Assembly: GCF_904848665.1 (NCBI RefSeq)
Contig: NZ_CAJHCQ010000015.1
Span: 1-64,000, forward strand
Length of the DNA stretch: 64,000 nucleotides
Direction: 5' to 3'
DNA from: Paraburkholderia hiiakae
Lineage (GTDB): Bacteria > Pseudomonadota > Gammaproteobacteria > Burkholderiales > Burkholderiaceae
The notes under the pieces were generated by a model that did no database searches, had not been told where the DNA came from, and saw only the letters and a list, made by a program, of their open reading frames with translations. The stretch's first letter is position 1. Each line of letters begins with the position of its first letter. The position numbers and the translations under genes are program-made. Below, in pieces: positions 51,711 to 60,180 of the stretch.

Positions 51711-53129
51711 ATGAAAGACAGAGCGAGGACGCAAGGCTTGCCCATGACGCGCGTCGAGCAGGTGATGCAGGCGCTGCGCGAGCGCATTGCCGCGCGGGCG
51801 CTGGCCGCGGGCGCGCGCGTGCCGTCCATCCGCGTGATGAGCGAGCAGCTTGGCGTGTCGAATTCGACTGTGGTGGAGGCCTACGAGCGCCTCGTTGCCG
51901 AAGGTGTGCTGGTCGCGCGGCGCGGAGCGGGCTTCTTCGTGGCCGGTCACGCGCCGCCGCTCGCGCTCGCCGCGCTCGGGCCGCAGCTCGACCGCGAGAT
52001 CGATCCGCTCTGGCTCACGCGCCAGTCGCTGCAGACCGAGCAGGACGCGCTGCGGCCCGGCTGCGGCTGGCTGCCCGCTTCGTGGCTGCCGGAGGACGCC
52101 GTGCGGCGCGCATTGCGCGCCATCGCACGCGATCCGCGCGCGCCGCTCACGGATTACGCCTCGCCGCTCGGCCTGCCCGCGCTACGCCAGCAGCTCGCCT
52201 GGCGGCTCAGCCAGCATGGCGTGGAGGCCGCGCCCGAGCAGATCGTGCTGACCGACGGCGGCACCCAGGCGCTCGACCTGGTGTGCCGCTTTCTGCTGGA
52301 ACCGGGCGACACCGTACTCGTCGACGACCCGTGCTACTTCAATTTCCAGGCGCTGCTGCGCGCGCATCGCGTGCGCGTGGTCGGCGTGCCGTACACGCCA
52401 ACGGGGCCGGATCTCGCCGCGTTCGAGCGCACGCTGGCCGAATCGCGCCCGCGCCTCTACGTGACGAACTCGGCGGTCCACAACCCCACGGGCGCGACGC
52501 TCGCGCCAGCCGTCGCGCATCGCCTGCTCAAGCTCGCGGAGGAACATGACCTCCTGATCGTCGAGGACGACATCTTCGCCGACTTCGAAATCGAACCCGC
52601 GCCGCGCCTCGCGGCCTTCGACGGGCTCGCGCGTGTCGTCACGATCGGCAGTTTCTCGAAGACGATGTCGGCGGCGGCGCGCTGCGGTTTCATCGCGGCG
52701 CGCGCGGACTGGATCGAACCGCTCGTGGATCTCAAGCTCGCGGTCTCGTTCGGCAACGGGGAGATGGTGGCGGAACTCGTGCACCGCCTGCTCGTGGACG
52801 GCACGTATCGGCGGCACCTGGACAGCTTGCGCGCGAAGCTCGCCGACGCGATGGGCGAAACGCTGCGCCGGCTTGCGGCGCTCGGCCTCGCCGCGTGGAC
52901 CCGTCCGCAGGCGGGACTCTTTGTGTGGGCGCAATTGCCGGATGGCGTCGATGCCGCCCAGATCGCGCGCGAGGCGCTGGTGGAAGGCGTCGTGCTCGCG
53001 CCGGGCAACGTGTTCAGCGTGTCGCGCAGCGCGGGCGATTTTCTGCGTTTCAATGTTTCGCAGTGCAATCGTCCGAAGGTCTACGAAACATTGCAGCGTG
53101 CGATGGAGCGCGTGGCGCAGCCCGTCTGA
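51711..53129 (+). CDS. MocR/PdxR-family regulator (GntR DNA-binding + aminotransferase domain)
   Basis: A 472-aa protein with a GntR winged helix (about residues 12-75, SIRVMSEQLGVSNSTVVEAY) and a class I aminotransferase domain (about 100-470). The PLP lysine is Lys317 in GSFSKTMSAAARCGF. These proteins bind PLP or an amino-acid adduct and regulate vitamin B6, GABA, taurine or transport genes. It reads divergently from the EamA exporter and has an inverted repeat in the common region. The ATG at 51711 follows from the family start; the frame is open upstream. Confidence 0.94.
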   Translation: MKDRARTQGLPMTRVEQVMQALRERIAARALAAGARVPSIRVMSEQLGVSNSTVVEAYERLVAEGVLVARRGAGFFVAGHAPPLALAALGPQLDREIDPLWLTRQSLQTEQDALRPGCGWLPASWLPEDAVRRALRAIARDPRAPLTDYASPLGLPALRQQLAWRLSQHGVEAAPEQIVLTDGGTQALDLVCRFLLEPGDTVLVDDPCYFNFQALLRAHRVRVVGVPYTPTGPDLAAFERTLAESRPRLYVTNSAVHNPTGATLAPAVAHRLLKLAEEHDLLIVEDDIFADFEIEPAPRLAAFDGLARVVTIGSFSKTMSAAARCGFIAARADWIEPLVDLKLAVSFGNGEMVAELVHRLLVDGTYRRHLDSLRAKLADAMGETLRRLAALGLAAWTRPQAGLFVWAQLPDGVDAAQIAREALVEGVVLAPGNVFSVSRSAGDFLRFNVSQCNRPKVYETLQRAMERVAQPV

Positions 53130-53138
53130 GCAACGGAG

Positions 53139-53170
53139 TGCGCCACGCCGGCATCACGGCTCGTGGCGCA
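53139..53170. terminator. hairpin between convergent MocR and MHS transporter genes
   Basis: TGCGCCACG (53139-53147) pairs perfectly with CGTGGCGCA (53162-53170). The right arm is inside the end of the transporter gene. A bidirectional terminator is likely by position; there is no T tract. Confidence 0.5.
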
Positions 53171-54458
53171 GATACCCTTCCTTGGCGGGATCGCGCATGC
53201 GCCACGACACGACCAGCGCGACCGCGCAGATTGCCGTGACGTACCAGTAGAACGTGGTCTCGCTGCCAACTGACTTGAACCACAGCGCGACATATTCGGC
53301 AGAGCCGCCGAAGATCGCGTTGGCCACCGCATACGAAAGGCCCACGCCCATGGCGCGCACTTCGGGCGGGAACATCTCGGCCTTGATGAGACCGCTGATC
53401 GACGTATAGAAACTCACAATCGCGAGCGCGACGATGATGAGCCCGAACGCGGCCACCGGGCTCGATACGTCCTTGAGCGCGTGCATGATCGGCACCGTGC
53501 CGAGCACCGAAAGCGAGCCGAAGAGGATCATCGACGTGCGGCGGCCGATCTTGTCGGAAAGCGCGCCGAACACCGGCTGCATCAGCATGTAGACGAAGAG
53601 CGCGCAGGTCATCACGTTGCTGGCGGTTTTCGCGTGCATGCCGGCCGTGTTCACGAGGTACTTCTGCATGTAGGTCGTGAACGTGTAGAAGATCAGCGAG
53701 CCGCCTGCCGTGAAGCCCACCACCGTGAAGAACGCGCCCTTGTGCTGCCACACGCCGCGAATCGTGCCTGCGTCACGCTTGTGGCGCGACTCGCTCGTCG
53801 AGGTTTCGTTGAGCGACTTGCGCAGATAAAGCGAGATCAGCGCCGCGGCGGCGCCGACCACGAACGGAATGCGCCAGCCCCAGGCCTTCAGTTCTTCCGT
53901 GGAGAGCGTCTGCTGCAGGATCACGAGCACGAGCAGCGCGCAGAGCTGGCCGCCGATCAACGTGACGTACTGGAACGACGCGAAGAAGCCGCGCCTGCCC
54001 TTAAGCGCGACCTCGCTCATGTAGGTCGCGCTCGTGCCGTACTCGCCGCCCACCGAAAGCCCCTGGAAGAGGCGCGCGAGCAGGAGCAGGAACGGGGCGA
54101 ACGCGCCGATCTGCGCATAGGTGGGCAGCATGGCGATCACCAGCGAGCCGCCGCACATCATGAGCACCGAGATCATCATCGCGGTGCGGCGGCCGTGGCG
54201 GTCGGCGATGCGGCCGAACAGCCAGCCGCCGATCGGGCGCATGAGGAAGCCCGCGGCGAATACGCCGGCGGTGTTGAGCAACTGCGTGGTGGTGTTGCCG
54301 CTCGGGAAGAATGCGGGCGCGAAATACAGCGCGCAGAACGAGTAAATGTAGAAGTCGAACCACTCGACGAGATTGCCCGACGAGGCGCCGACGATGGCGA
54401 ATACGCGTCGCCTCGTGTCTTGCGCGGATAGCGTGGCTTGGTCGGTCTGGACGTCCAT
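53154..54458 (-). CDS. MHS-family MFS symporter (KgtP-like)
   Basis: A 434-aa metabolite:proton symporter with 12 helices. It has the family start (VFAIVGASSGNLVEWFDFYIY), the MFS motif GRIADRHGRRTAM and LFQGLSVGGEYGTSATYMSE. The closest function by appearance is alpha-ketoglutarate or a similar dicarboxylate (KgtP), but substrates vary. GGAGA precedes the ATG at 54458. It stands alone and converges on the MocR gene. Confidence 0.92.
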   Translation of the reverse strand: MDVQTDQATLSAQDTRRRVFAIVGASSGNLVEWFDFYIYSFCALYFAPAFFPSGNTTTQLLNTAGVFAAGFLMRPIGGWLFGRIADRHGRRTAMMISVLMMCGGSLVIAMLPTYAQIGAFAPFLLLLARLFQGLSVGGEYGTSATYMSEVALKGRRGFFASFQYVTLIGGQLCALLVLVILQQTLSTEELKAWGWRIPFVVGAAAALISLYLRKSLNETSTSESRHKRDAGTIRGVWQHKGAFFTVVGFTAGGSLIFYTFTTYMQKYLVNTAGMHAKTASNVMTCALFVYMLMQPVFGALSDKIGRRTSMILFGSLSVLGTVPIMHALKDVSSPVAAFGLIIVALAIVSFYTSISGLIKAEMFPPEVRAMGVGLSYAVANAIFGGSAEYVALWFKSVGSETTFYWYVTAICAVALVVSWRMRDPAKEGYLRHEP

Positions 54459-54651
54459 GGGCGGGTCTTCTCCTGGGTTGTGTGTTTTATGGCGAGCGAC
54501 CGTCATGCAGCCGTCGCGAGCGTTGGAACGCGCGCCGCCGGGTCCGGGCGCGCGGTGCCCGCGATTTTAGTTAACTGTAATTAAATGTGTGGAAAATGTA
54601 ATGCGTGTGCGAACGGGCCCCATGAGACCGATGGATGCCGGTTCGGGAGGC

Positions 54652-54680
54652 AAAAAAAAGCCAGCGGGAATCCGCTGGCT
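54652..54680 (-). terminator. intrinsic terminator of the DHA2 exporter gene
   Basis: On the leftward strand the arm GCCAGCGG (54672-54679 as its complement) pairs with CCGCTGGC (54660-54667) around a four-base loop and is followed by eight T (A on the + strand, 54652-54659). It lies 37 bp after the exporter stop. Confidence 0.92.
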
Positions 54681-54716
54681 GGAGGGGAAAAGCAGGCAGG
54701 CGTGCGCCGAACGCGC

Positions 54717-56294
54717 TCAATGCTGCTTGCGCAGCGGCACGTCGCGCAGCAGCAACGACAGCGCGAACGAGAACACCACCACGACCGCAGCCGAGAGATA
54801 AACCGCGTGCAGCGCGCCGGCGAACGCATCGAGATACTGCGCGTGCAGCGTGGGCGGCAGATGGTGGATCACATCGGGCGTGAGCGGCTGCGGCAGTTCC
54901 ACGTCGGCAGTGAGCACTTTTTCGAGCCGCGCGTGCAGCCCATGCGAGAACATGGCGCCGAACGCGGCCACGCCCACTGAGCCGCCAATCGAGCGGAACA
55001 GCGTCGCACCCGACGTCGCCACGCCCATGTGGCGAAACTCCACGGCGTTCTGCACGGCGAGGATCAGCACCTGCATCACCATGCCGAGGCCACAGCCGAG
55101 CAGCCCCATGTAGAGATACATGCGGTGAATGGGCGTGTCGATCTGCAAGCGCGCGAGCAGCATCATCGCCACCGCCACGAGCGCCGTGCCCGCAATGGGG
55201 AAGATGCGGTACTTGCCGATCTTGCTGATGATGCGCCCCGTGATGATCGACATCACGAGCACGCCGCCCATCATCGGCAGCATCTGCATGCCGGCCTGCG
55301 AAGGCGTGGAGCCCTTCACGACCTGCAGATAAAGCGGCAGGAACGTGACCGAGCCGAATAGCGACACGCCCACGATGAAGCCGATCAGGCTCGCGAGCAG
55401 GAAGGTGCGCTCGCGAAACAGTTCGAGCGGCAGGATGGGCTCGGCCGCATGTTTTTCCTCGTGGATGAAGCCCGCCACGGCCACCAGACCGAGCAGCAAC
55501 GTGAGCCAGAGCGTGGGCGAAGTCCACGGCAGGAGCGAGCCACCCTCGCTCGTGAAGAGAATCAGGCAGGTGAGGGCGGCGGCGAGCCATCCCGCGCCCA
55601 TGTAGTCGATCACGTGCTTCACGTGCGCGGCGCGCGGCTTGAACACGGCGCCGATCACCACGAGCGCGATCGCGCCGAGTGGCAGGTTGATGTAGAAGAT
55701 CCAGCGCCACGACAGATGCTCGACGAGAAAGCCGCCGAGCAGCGGCCCGATCACGGTGGCGATGCCGAACACGCCGCCGAACATGCCCTGATACTTGCCG
55801 CGCTGCGCGGGCGGGATGACGTCGCCGATGGCGGCCATCGTCACGACCATGAGGCCGCCGCCGCCAATGCCCTGAAGCGCGCGCAGCACGATGAGCTGTT
55901 CCATATTCTGCGCCACGCCGCACAGCGCCGAGCCGATCAGGAAGATCACAATGGCGGCCTGCAAAACGATCTTGCGGCCAAACAGGTCGCCGAACTTGCC
56001 GTAAAGCGGCACGACGATCGTCGAGGTGAGCAGGTAGGCGGTGACGACCCACGAGAGCCGGTCGAGCCCGCCCAGCTCGCCGACGATGGTGGGCAGCGCC
56101 GTCGAGACGATGGTCTGGTCGAGCGCAGCCAGCAACATGACGAGCAGGAGCGCCGGAAACAGCAGCCTGATGGGCGGATGGCCGCCTGCAGCGGCAGCAG
56201 CCGGGCCCGACGCCGTCGCCGCCGCTTTCACGCTGGCGCTAGCTCCCGCAGTGGCGGGCGCAGGGTGTTTCGTGCTGGGTTCCATCGTGTCCAT
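54717..56294 (-). CDS. DHA2-family (EmrB/QacA) multidrug MFS exporter
   Basis: A 525-aa transporter with 14 helices. The N-terminal 40 residues are low-complexity (Ala-rich) and are followed by the DHA2 sequence LAALDQTIVSTALPTIVGEL with the acidic residue in helix 1, then YGKFGDLFGRK and GIGGGGLMVVTMAAIGD. Such pumps expel antibiotics, dyes or antiseptics. It reads divergently from a TetR repressor gene across a short AT-rich spacer. A strong terminator follows. Confidence 0.94.
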   Translation of the reverse strand: MDTMEPSTKHPAPATAGASASVKAAATASGPAAAAAGGHPPIRLLFPALLLVMLLAALDQTIVSTALPTIVGELGGLDRLSWVVTAYLLTSTIVVPLYGKFGDLFGRKIVLQAAIVIFLIGSALCGVAQNMEQLIVLRALQGIGGGGLMVVTMAAIGDVIPPAQRGKYQGMFGGVFGIATVIGPLLGGFLVEHLSWRWIFYINLPLGAIALVVIGAVFKPRAAHVKHVIDYMGAGWLAAALTCLILFTSEGGSLLPWTSPTLWLTLLLGLVAVAGFIHEEKHAAEPILPLELFRERTFLLASLIGFIVGVSLFGSVTFLPLYLQVVKGSTPSQAGMQMLPMMGGVLVMSIITGRIISKIGKYRIFPIAGTALVAVAMMLLARLQIDTPIHRMYLYMGLLGCGLGMVMQVLILAVQNAVEFRHMGVATSGATLFRSIGGSVGVAAFGAMFSHGLHARLEKVLTADVELPQPLTPDVIHHLPPTLHAQYLDAFAGALHAVYLSAAVVVVFSFALSLLLRDVPLRKQH

Positions 56295-56303
56295 CTGTCT
56301 TGA

Positions 56304-56330
56304 AATTAATTAATTCGGAGGTTAATATTA
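56304..56330. promoter_or_regulatory. AT-rich palindromes between DHA2 exporter and TetR gene
   Basis: AATTAATTAATT (56304-56315) and TAATATTA (56323-56330) are perfect palindromes in the 88-bp divergent gap, where base composition is far from the GC-rich average. They are candidate promoter/operator sites for TetR control. Confidence 0.45.
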
Positions 56331-56382
56331 GGACAATTATTCCAGTTGGTCAAAATTCAATTCGTTACCCGATAAGACGACT

Positions 56383-57111
56383 ATGAAAGCGCCAGAACCC
56401 TCCCTCGACAGCGCAGGCGGTGCGCCAGGCCGGCCCGCCGCACGCCGCCCCGGCCGCCCGAGTGGCGGTGCGGGCGGGGCGGAGCAGCGCGCACGCCTGA
56501 TCGACGCTGCGCTCGTGTTGTTCGCGCGCCAGGGCATCCTCGACACGTCGCTTGCCGCCATTGCCCGCGAGGCCGGCGTCACGCCCGCGATGGTCCATTA
56601 CTACTTCAAGACGCGCGACCATCTGATCGACGTGCTGATCGACGAGCGCTTCGTGCCGCTGCGCGAAGCGCTCGGCGGTATGTTCGCGGAGCATCCCGAC
56701 GATCCCGTGATGGCGCTCACCGCGCTGGCGCAGCGCTTCGTGGCGGTGGGGCAGCGCAATCCCTGGTTTCCGCCGCTGTGGGTGCGCGACGTCATCAGCG
56801 AGGGCGGCGTGTTGCGCCAGCGCATGCTCGAGCGCCTGGGCCGCGAGAACCAGGAAAAGGCGTACATGGCGATTGCGCGCTGGCAGCGCGAGGGCCGGCT
56901 CAACGCGGCGCTGGAGCCTTCGCTGCTATTCCAGTCGCTGATGGGCCTCACGCTGCTGCCGCTCGCCACCAGTCAGATATGGCGCGGCGACGCGGCGCAA
57001 CCTCACGTCGACGTCGAGACGATCGCGCGCCATGCGGTCGCGCTCATTACGCAAGGCGTGGGGCCGGCCCGCGTCGATCGGCGCGCGGCTACGGGCATTG
57101 ATACGGATTAG
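56383..57111 (+). CDS. TetR-family transcriptional repressor
   Basis: A 242-aa regulator. A Pro/Gly/Ala-rich N-terminal tail of about 35 residues precedes the TetR helix-turn-helix (about 36-82, LIDAALVLFARQGILDTSLAAIAREAGVTPAMVHYYF). A helical ligand-binding domain follows to about residue 225. It is divergent from the DHA2 exporter gene, which it most likely represses until a drug binds. Confidence 0.94.
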   Translation: MKAPEPSLDSAGGAPGRPAARRPGRPSGGAGGAEQRARLIDAALVLFARQGILDTSLAAIAREAGVTPAMVHYYFKTRDHLIDVLIDERFVPLREALGGMFAEHPDDPVMALTALAQRFVAVGQRNPWFPPLWVRDVISEGGVLRQRMLERLGRENQEKAYMAIARWQREGRLNAALEPSLLFQSLMGLTLLPLATSQIWRGDAAQPHVDVETIARHAVALITQGVGPARVDRRAATGIDTD

Positions 57112-57200
57112 TCGCCGCCGCGCGCCGTGGTACGCTCCGTGACCTTTGCGGCACGGCCCGTGCGCTGTGCCGCGCGAATGTTTCCCGGTCGAGGTCCGGT

Positions 57201-58775
57201 CTGCCTTCTTCTTCCGCTTCTTCCCGCGCTTGCGCCAATAAAGCGCCCGCCATCGTCTGGTTTCGCGACGATCTCCGGCTTGCCGATCAGCCGGCGCTCG
57301 CGCAGGCCGCAGCGAGCGGCCTTGCGCTGATCTGCGTCTGGATCCACGATGCGCACGCGTCGGGCGAGCGCCCGGATGGCGGCGCGGCGCGCTGGTGGCG
57401 TCATGAGTCGCTGCGCGCGCTCGATGCCGCGCTGACAGCCCGCGGCGGCCGCCTGCTTCTGTTGCAAGGCGACGAAGCGGCAACGCTGGACGCCCTCGTC
57501 ACGGAAACCGGCGCGCAAGCCGTCTACTGGAATCGCCGCTACGGCGCGGCGCAACGCGAGGTCGATCGTGCCCTCAAAACCTCGCTGCGCGAGCGCGGTG
57601 TGGCTGTGGAGAGCTTCAACGGGCAACTCCTCAACGAGCCGTGGACGGTGCTCAATCAGTCCGGCGAGCCGTTCCAGGTTTTCAGCGCCTACTGGCGCGC
57701 TTGCCTGCGTATGGGGGACCCGCCGCCGCCAGAAGGCGAGCCCGAACGGATGATTTTTCAATCGTTGCCAGCACGTCTTACCCAACGCGCATCGAAACTC
57801 GACGCGCTCGGTCTCGCGCCACGCGCGCCCGACTGGTCGGTCGGCTTACGCGCGGCCTGGCCAGCGGGCGAGGAAGCGGCGCTTGCGCGCCTGCGCGCGT
57901 TCCTCGCCACTGACCTCGACGCCTACGCCGGCGAGCGCGACGAGCCCGGCGACGCCGCCACGAGCCGTCTCTCCCCGTATCTCGCCGTTGGCGCGATTTC
58001 GCCGCGCCAGGTCTGGGCGGCGCTCAGGGCGGCGCAGCATGCGCACGGCCACGGCTCGGCGCGGCGTGCCACGAGCGCGGAGAAGTTCGCGAGCGAACTG
58101 GGCTGGCGGGAGTTTTGCCACTACCAGCGCTATCACTACGCCGATCTGGCGACGCGCAACTTGCGTCCCGCTTTCGACGCCATGCCATGGCGCAAGGACA
58201 CCGCTGGCTTGAGAGCATGGCAACGCGGGCTGACCGGCTATCCGCTCGTCGATGCCGGCATGCGCGAGCTTTGGCACACGGGGTGGATGCACAACCGCGT
58301 GCGCATGGTCGTGGCGTCGTTCCTGACCAAGCATCTGCTGATCGACTGGCGTGCGGGCGAGTCCTGGTTCTGGGACACGCTCGTGGACGCCGACCCGGCC
58401 AGCAACCCCGCCAACTGGCAGTGGGTGGCGGGCTCGGGCGTGGACGCCGCGCCGTATTTCCGCATTTTTAATCCGGTGCTCCAGGGCCAGAAGTTCGACC
58501 CGCGCGGCGCCTACGTGCGGCGCTGGGTGCCGGAACTGGCGGCCCTGCCCGACGCGCTCGTGCACCAGCCGTGGAAGGCGAACGCGCAGCAGCGCGAAGC
58601 GGCGGGCGTGCGCCTCGGCAAAAATTATCCAGAACCTGTCGTCGAGCACGAACTGGCGCGCCAGCGCGCACTCGAAGCCTATGCGCAAACCGGCAAAGCC
58701 AAGGGCTTCGCCGCTTCGCTACAGAACACAAAGCAGGGCCCAAAGCAGGACGCAAAACAGGGCGGCAAAGCGTGA
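57201..58775 (+). CDS. phr: deoxyribodipyrimidine (CPD class I) photolyase; 5' end uncertain
   Basis: The frame encodes a whole photolyase: N-terminal Rossmann domain with IVWFRDDLRLADQPAL, and the FAD domain with WHTGWMHNRVRMVVASF, WFWDTLVDADPASNPANWQW and FRIFNP. It repairs UV-made pyrimidine dimers with blue light. The tail is low-complexity (Lys/Gln-rich). No ATG, GTG or TTG lies in frame between the upstream stop (57099) and the conserved N-terminus; a CTG at 57201 after GAGG is the best candidate, giving 524 aa. The only ATG, at 57178, is one frame off, so a one-base error or frameshift is possible. The first in-frame ATG (57462) would delete the N-terminal domain. Confidence 0.82.
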   Translation: MPSSSASSRACANKAPAIVWFRDDLRLADQPALAQAAASGLALICVWIHDAHASGERPDGGAARWWRHESLRALDAALTARGGRLLLLQGDEAATLDALVTETGAQAVYWNRRYGAAQREVDRALKTSLRERGVAVESFNGQLLNEPWTVLNQSGEPFQVFSAYWRACLRMGDPPPPEGEPERMIFQSLPARLTQRASKLDALGLAPRAPDWSVGLRAAWPAGEEAALARLRAFLATDLDAYAGERDEPGDAATSRLSPYLAVGAISPRQVWAALRAAQHAHGHGSARRATSAEKFASELGWREFCHYQRYHYADLATRNLRPAFDAMPWRKDTAGLRAWQRGLTGYPLVDAGMRELWHTGWMHNRVRMVVASFLTKHLLIDWRAGESWFWDTLVDADPASNPANWQWVAGSGVDAAPYFRIFNPVLQGQKFDPRGAYVRRWVPELAALPDALVHQPWKANAQQREAAGVRLGKNYPEPVVEHELARQRALEAYAQTGKAKGFAASLQNTKQGPKQDAKQGGKA

Positions 58776-58974
58776 ACGCGGCCGTCATCGGGCTGTCTTG
58801 TGATGCAGCTATCGTGCGCGGCGCGGATGGGCGCACTTGCAGCACGCTGGAACCGGACGGCATTAAGATTGCTCTATCAGGACGGCCCGCGGTGCCGTGC
58901 GCCCCAGCATCACGCCGGGCTCGCAGCGTCGCGGCACTCGGCCTGACAGACGAAAAGGCATGTAAGCAAACACA

Positions 58975-59385
58975 ATGAACGCAGTACACAAGCTCGACCG
59001 GACGACCATCGTCCTTGTCGAAGACGACCCGCACAGCCGGGCGTCACTGACTTCGCTGCTGGAGGCGGAGGGCGCGCATGTCGTGGCGGTCGAAGACGCT
59101 GAAACGGGCGTCGAAGCGGCTCTGAGCCTGCACCCCGACGCCGTGGTCTGCGATCTCGACCTGCCGGCCATGGACGGCTTCTACCTGATCCAGCGTCTGC
59201 GCGACTACGAAATTCGCGGCGATCACGCACCGACCGTCGCGGTCGCGCTCACGGGCCATACCGACGAAAGCTGGCGATTGCGCAGCATCGGCGAAGGCTT
59301 CCAGCACTTCATGACCAAGCCGGCCCGGCCGGACGAACTCGTGACGCTGCTGAGCGACGCAATCGACGCGCGCCAGTCGCTCTGA
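58975..59385 (+). CDS. single-domain response regulator (receiver only)
   Basis: A 136-aa CheY-like receiver without an output domain. The acidic pair is in LVEDD, the phospho-acceptor Asp60 in VVCDLDLPAMDG and the conserved Lys115 in HFMTKPARP. Such proteins act by protein contact or as phosphate sinks. No kinase lies next to it. The ATG at 58975 is the only sensible start. Confidence 0.9.
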   Translation: MNAVHKLDRTTIVLVEDDPHSRASLTSLLEAEGAHVVAVEDAETGVEAALSLHPDAVVCDLDLPAMDGFYLIQRLRDYEIRGDHAPTVAVALTGHTDESWRLRSIGEGFQHFMTKPARPDELVTLLSDAIDARQSL

Positions 59386-59462
59386 AGCGGCGCGCGCAGC
59401 GAGGCGGGAAACGTGCGGGTGCTGAGGCACCGAGACGCCGCGACATGCGGCGCGGCTGGCTT

Positions 59463-59488
59463 ATTGCCCGCGCGCAACGGCGGGCAAT
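59463..59488. terminator. hairpin between convergent receiver-protein and zur genes
   Basis: ATTGCCCGC (59463-59471) and GCGGGCAAT (59480-59488) pair perfectly around an eight-base loop just before the end of the zur-like gene. It probably ends both transcripts; no T tract is present. Confidence 0.55.
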
Positions 59489-59493
59489 GACGG

Positions 59494-60123
59494 TTAGCTG
59501 ACGGGTGACGACTGCGCGGCGGCTTCGGGCGCGGCAGCGGCGCCCGGCTGTGCAGCCTTGGCGGCCTGATTCGCCTGACTCTTCTGGCATTGCGCGCAGA
59601 GGCCCTTGAGCTCGATGCCATCACCGGCGAGCCGGTAGCCCGCGGCCTCGATCTGCGCAACGAGCGCCTGGCGCAGCTTCGGTTCGTGCAATTCGGTGAC
59701 GTTGCCGCACTGCTGGCACACCACGAGAATGCCGTGCTGGCACTGCGTGAGGTCGTGGCAAACGGCGAACGCGTTGATCGACTCGATGCGGTGAATCAGC
59801 CCGGCCGAAAGCAGGAAGTCGAGCGCCCGGTAGACCGTGGGCGGCGCCGAACCCGGATGGATCTGGCGCATTTCGTCGAGCAGCGAATACGCCTTGGTCG
59901 CGCGTCCCGAGGCGAGCAGCAACTCCAGCACCTTGCGGCGGATCGGCGTGAGCTTTTCGCCGCGTTCGCGGCAATAGGCTTCGGCCATCGCGAGCGCGGA
60001 CTCGAGCGGAGCGCCCTGGGCGCCGTCGTGCGAGTGGGCGTGGCCGGGCGCGTGGTCGTGCGCCTCGCCGTGCGCGTCACTGTGCGAGGCGGAGGCGTCC
60101 GGGGACGGTTTTGCTGTCTTCAT
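59494..60123 (-). CDS. zur: Zur-like Fur-family metalloregulator with a His-rich N-terminus
   Basis: A 209-aa Fur-family protein. The winged helix (about residues 40-110) has PIRRKVLELLLASGRATKAY. The C-terminal dimer domain has the zinc-binding cysteine pairs CQQCG and CAQC and the His-rich CHDLTQCQHG. This matches zinc uptake regulators (Zur) of beta-proteobacteria, but Fur itself is not excluded. The first 33 residues carry seven His, an unusual extension, and the C-terminus is Ala-rich. No zinc transporter genes are adjacent. Confidence 0.87.
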   Translation of the reverse strand: MKTAKPSPDASASHSDAHGEAHDHAPGHAHSHDGAQGAPLESALAMAEAYCRERGEKLTPIRRKVLELLLASGRATKAYSLLDEMRQIHPGSAPPTVYRALDFLLSAGLIHRIESINAFAVCHDLTQCQHGILVVCQQCGNVTELHEPKLRQALVAQIEAAGYRLAGDGIELKGLCAQCQKSQANQAAKAAQPGAAAAPEAAAQSSPVS

Positions 60124-60180
60124 GCTTGCGATTATACGGGGCGCGCCGCCGGGCCGCCCGCGCCGCCATGGAACGGCGGC

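Noticed and set aside
50567..51829. A long frame continuing upstream of the GNAT gene
   Set aside because: It runs antisense to or through the EamA and MocR genes in another frame; the GNAT domain begins at the ATG at 50566.
56383..56490. Proline/glycine-rich start of the TetR gene considered as non-coding
   Set aside because: It is in frame with the helix-turn-helix and has the only suitable ATG. Such low-complexity tails are common in TetR proteins of GC-rich species.
57127..57330. A 67-aa frame containing the ATG at 57178 in front of the photolyase
   Set aside because: Its protein has no family likeness. I kept it only as evidence for a possible frameshift at the photolyase start.
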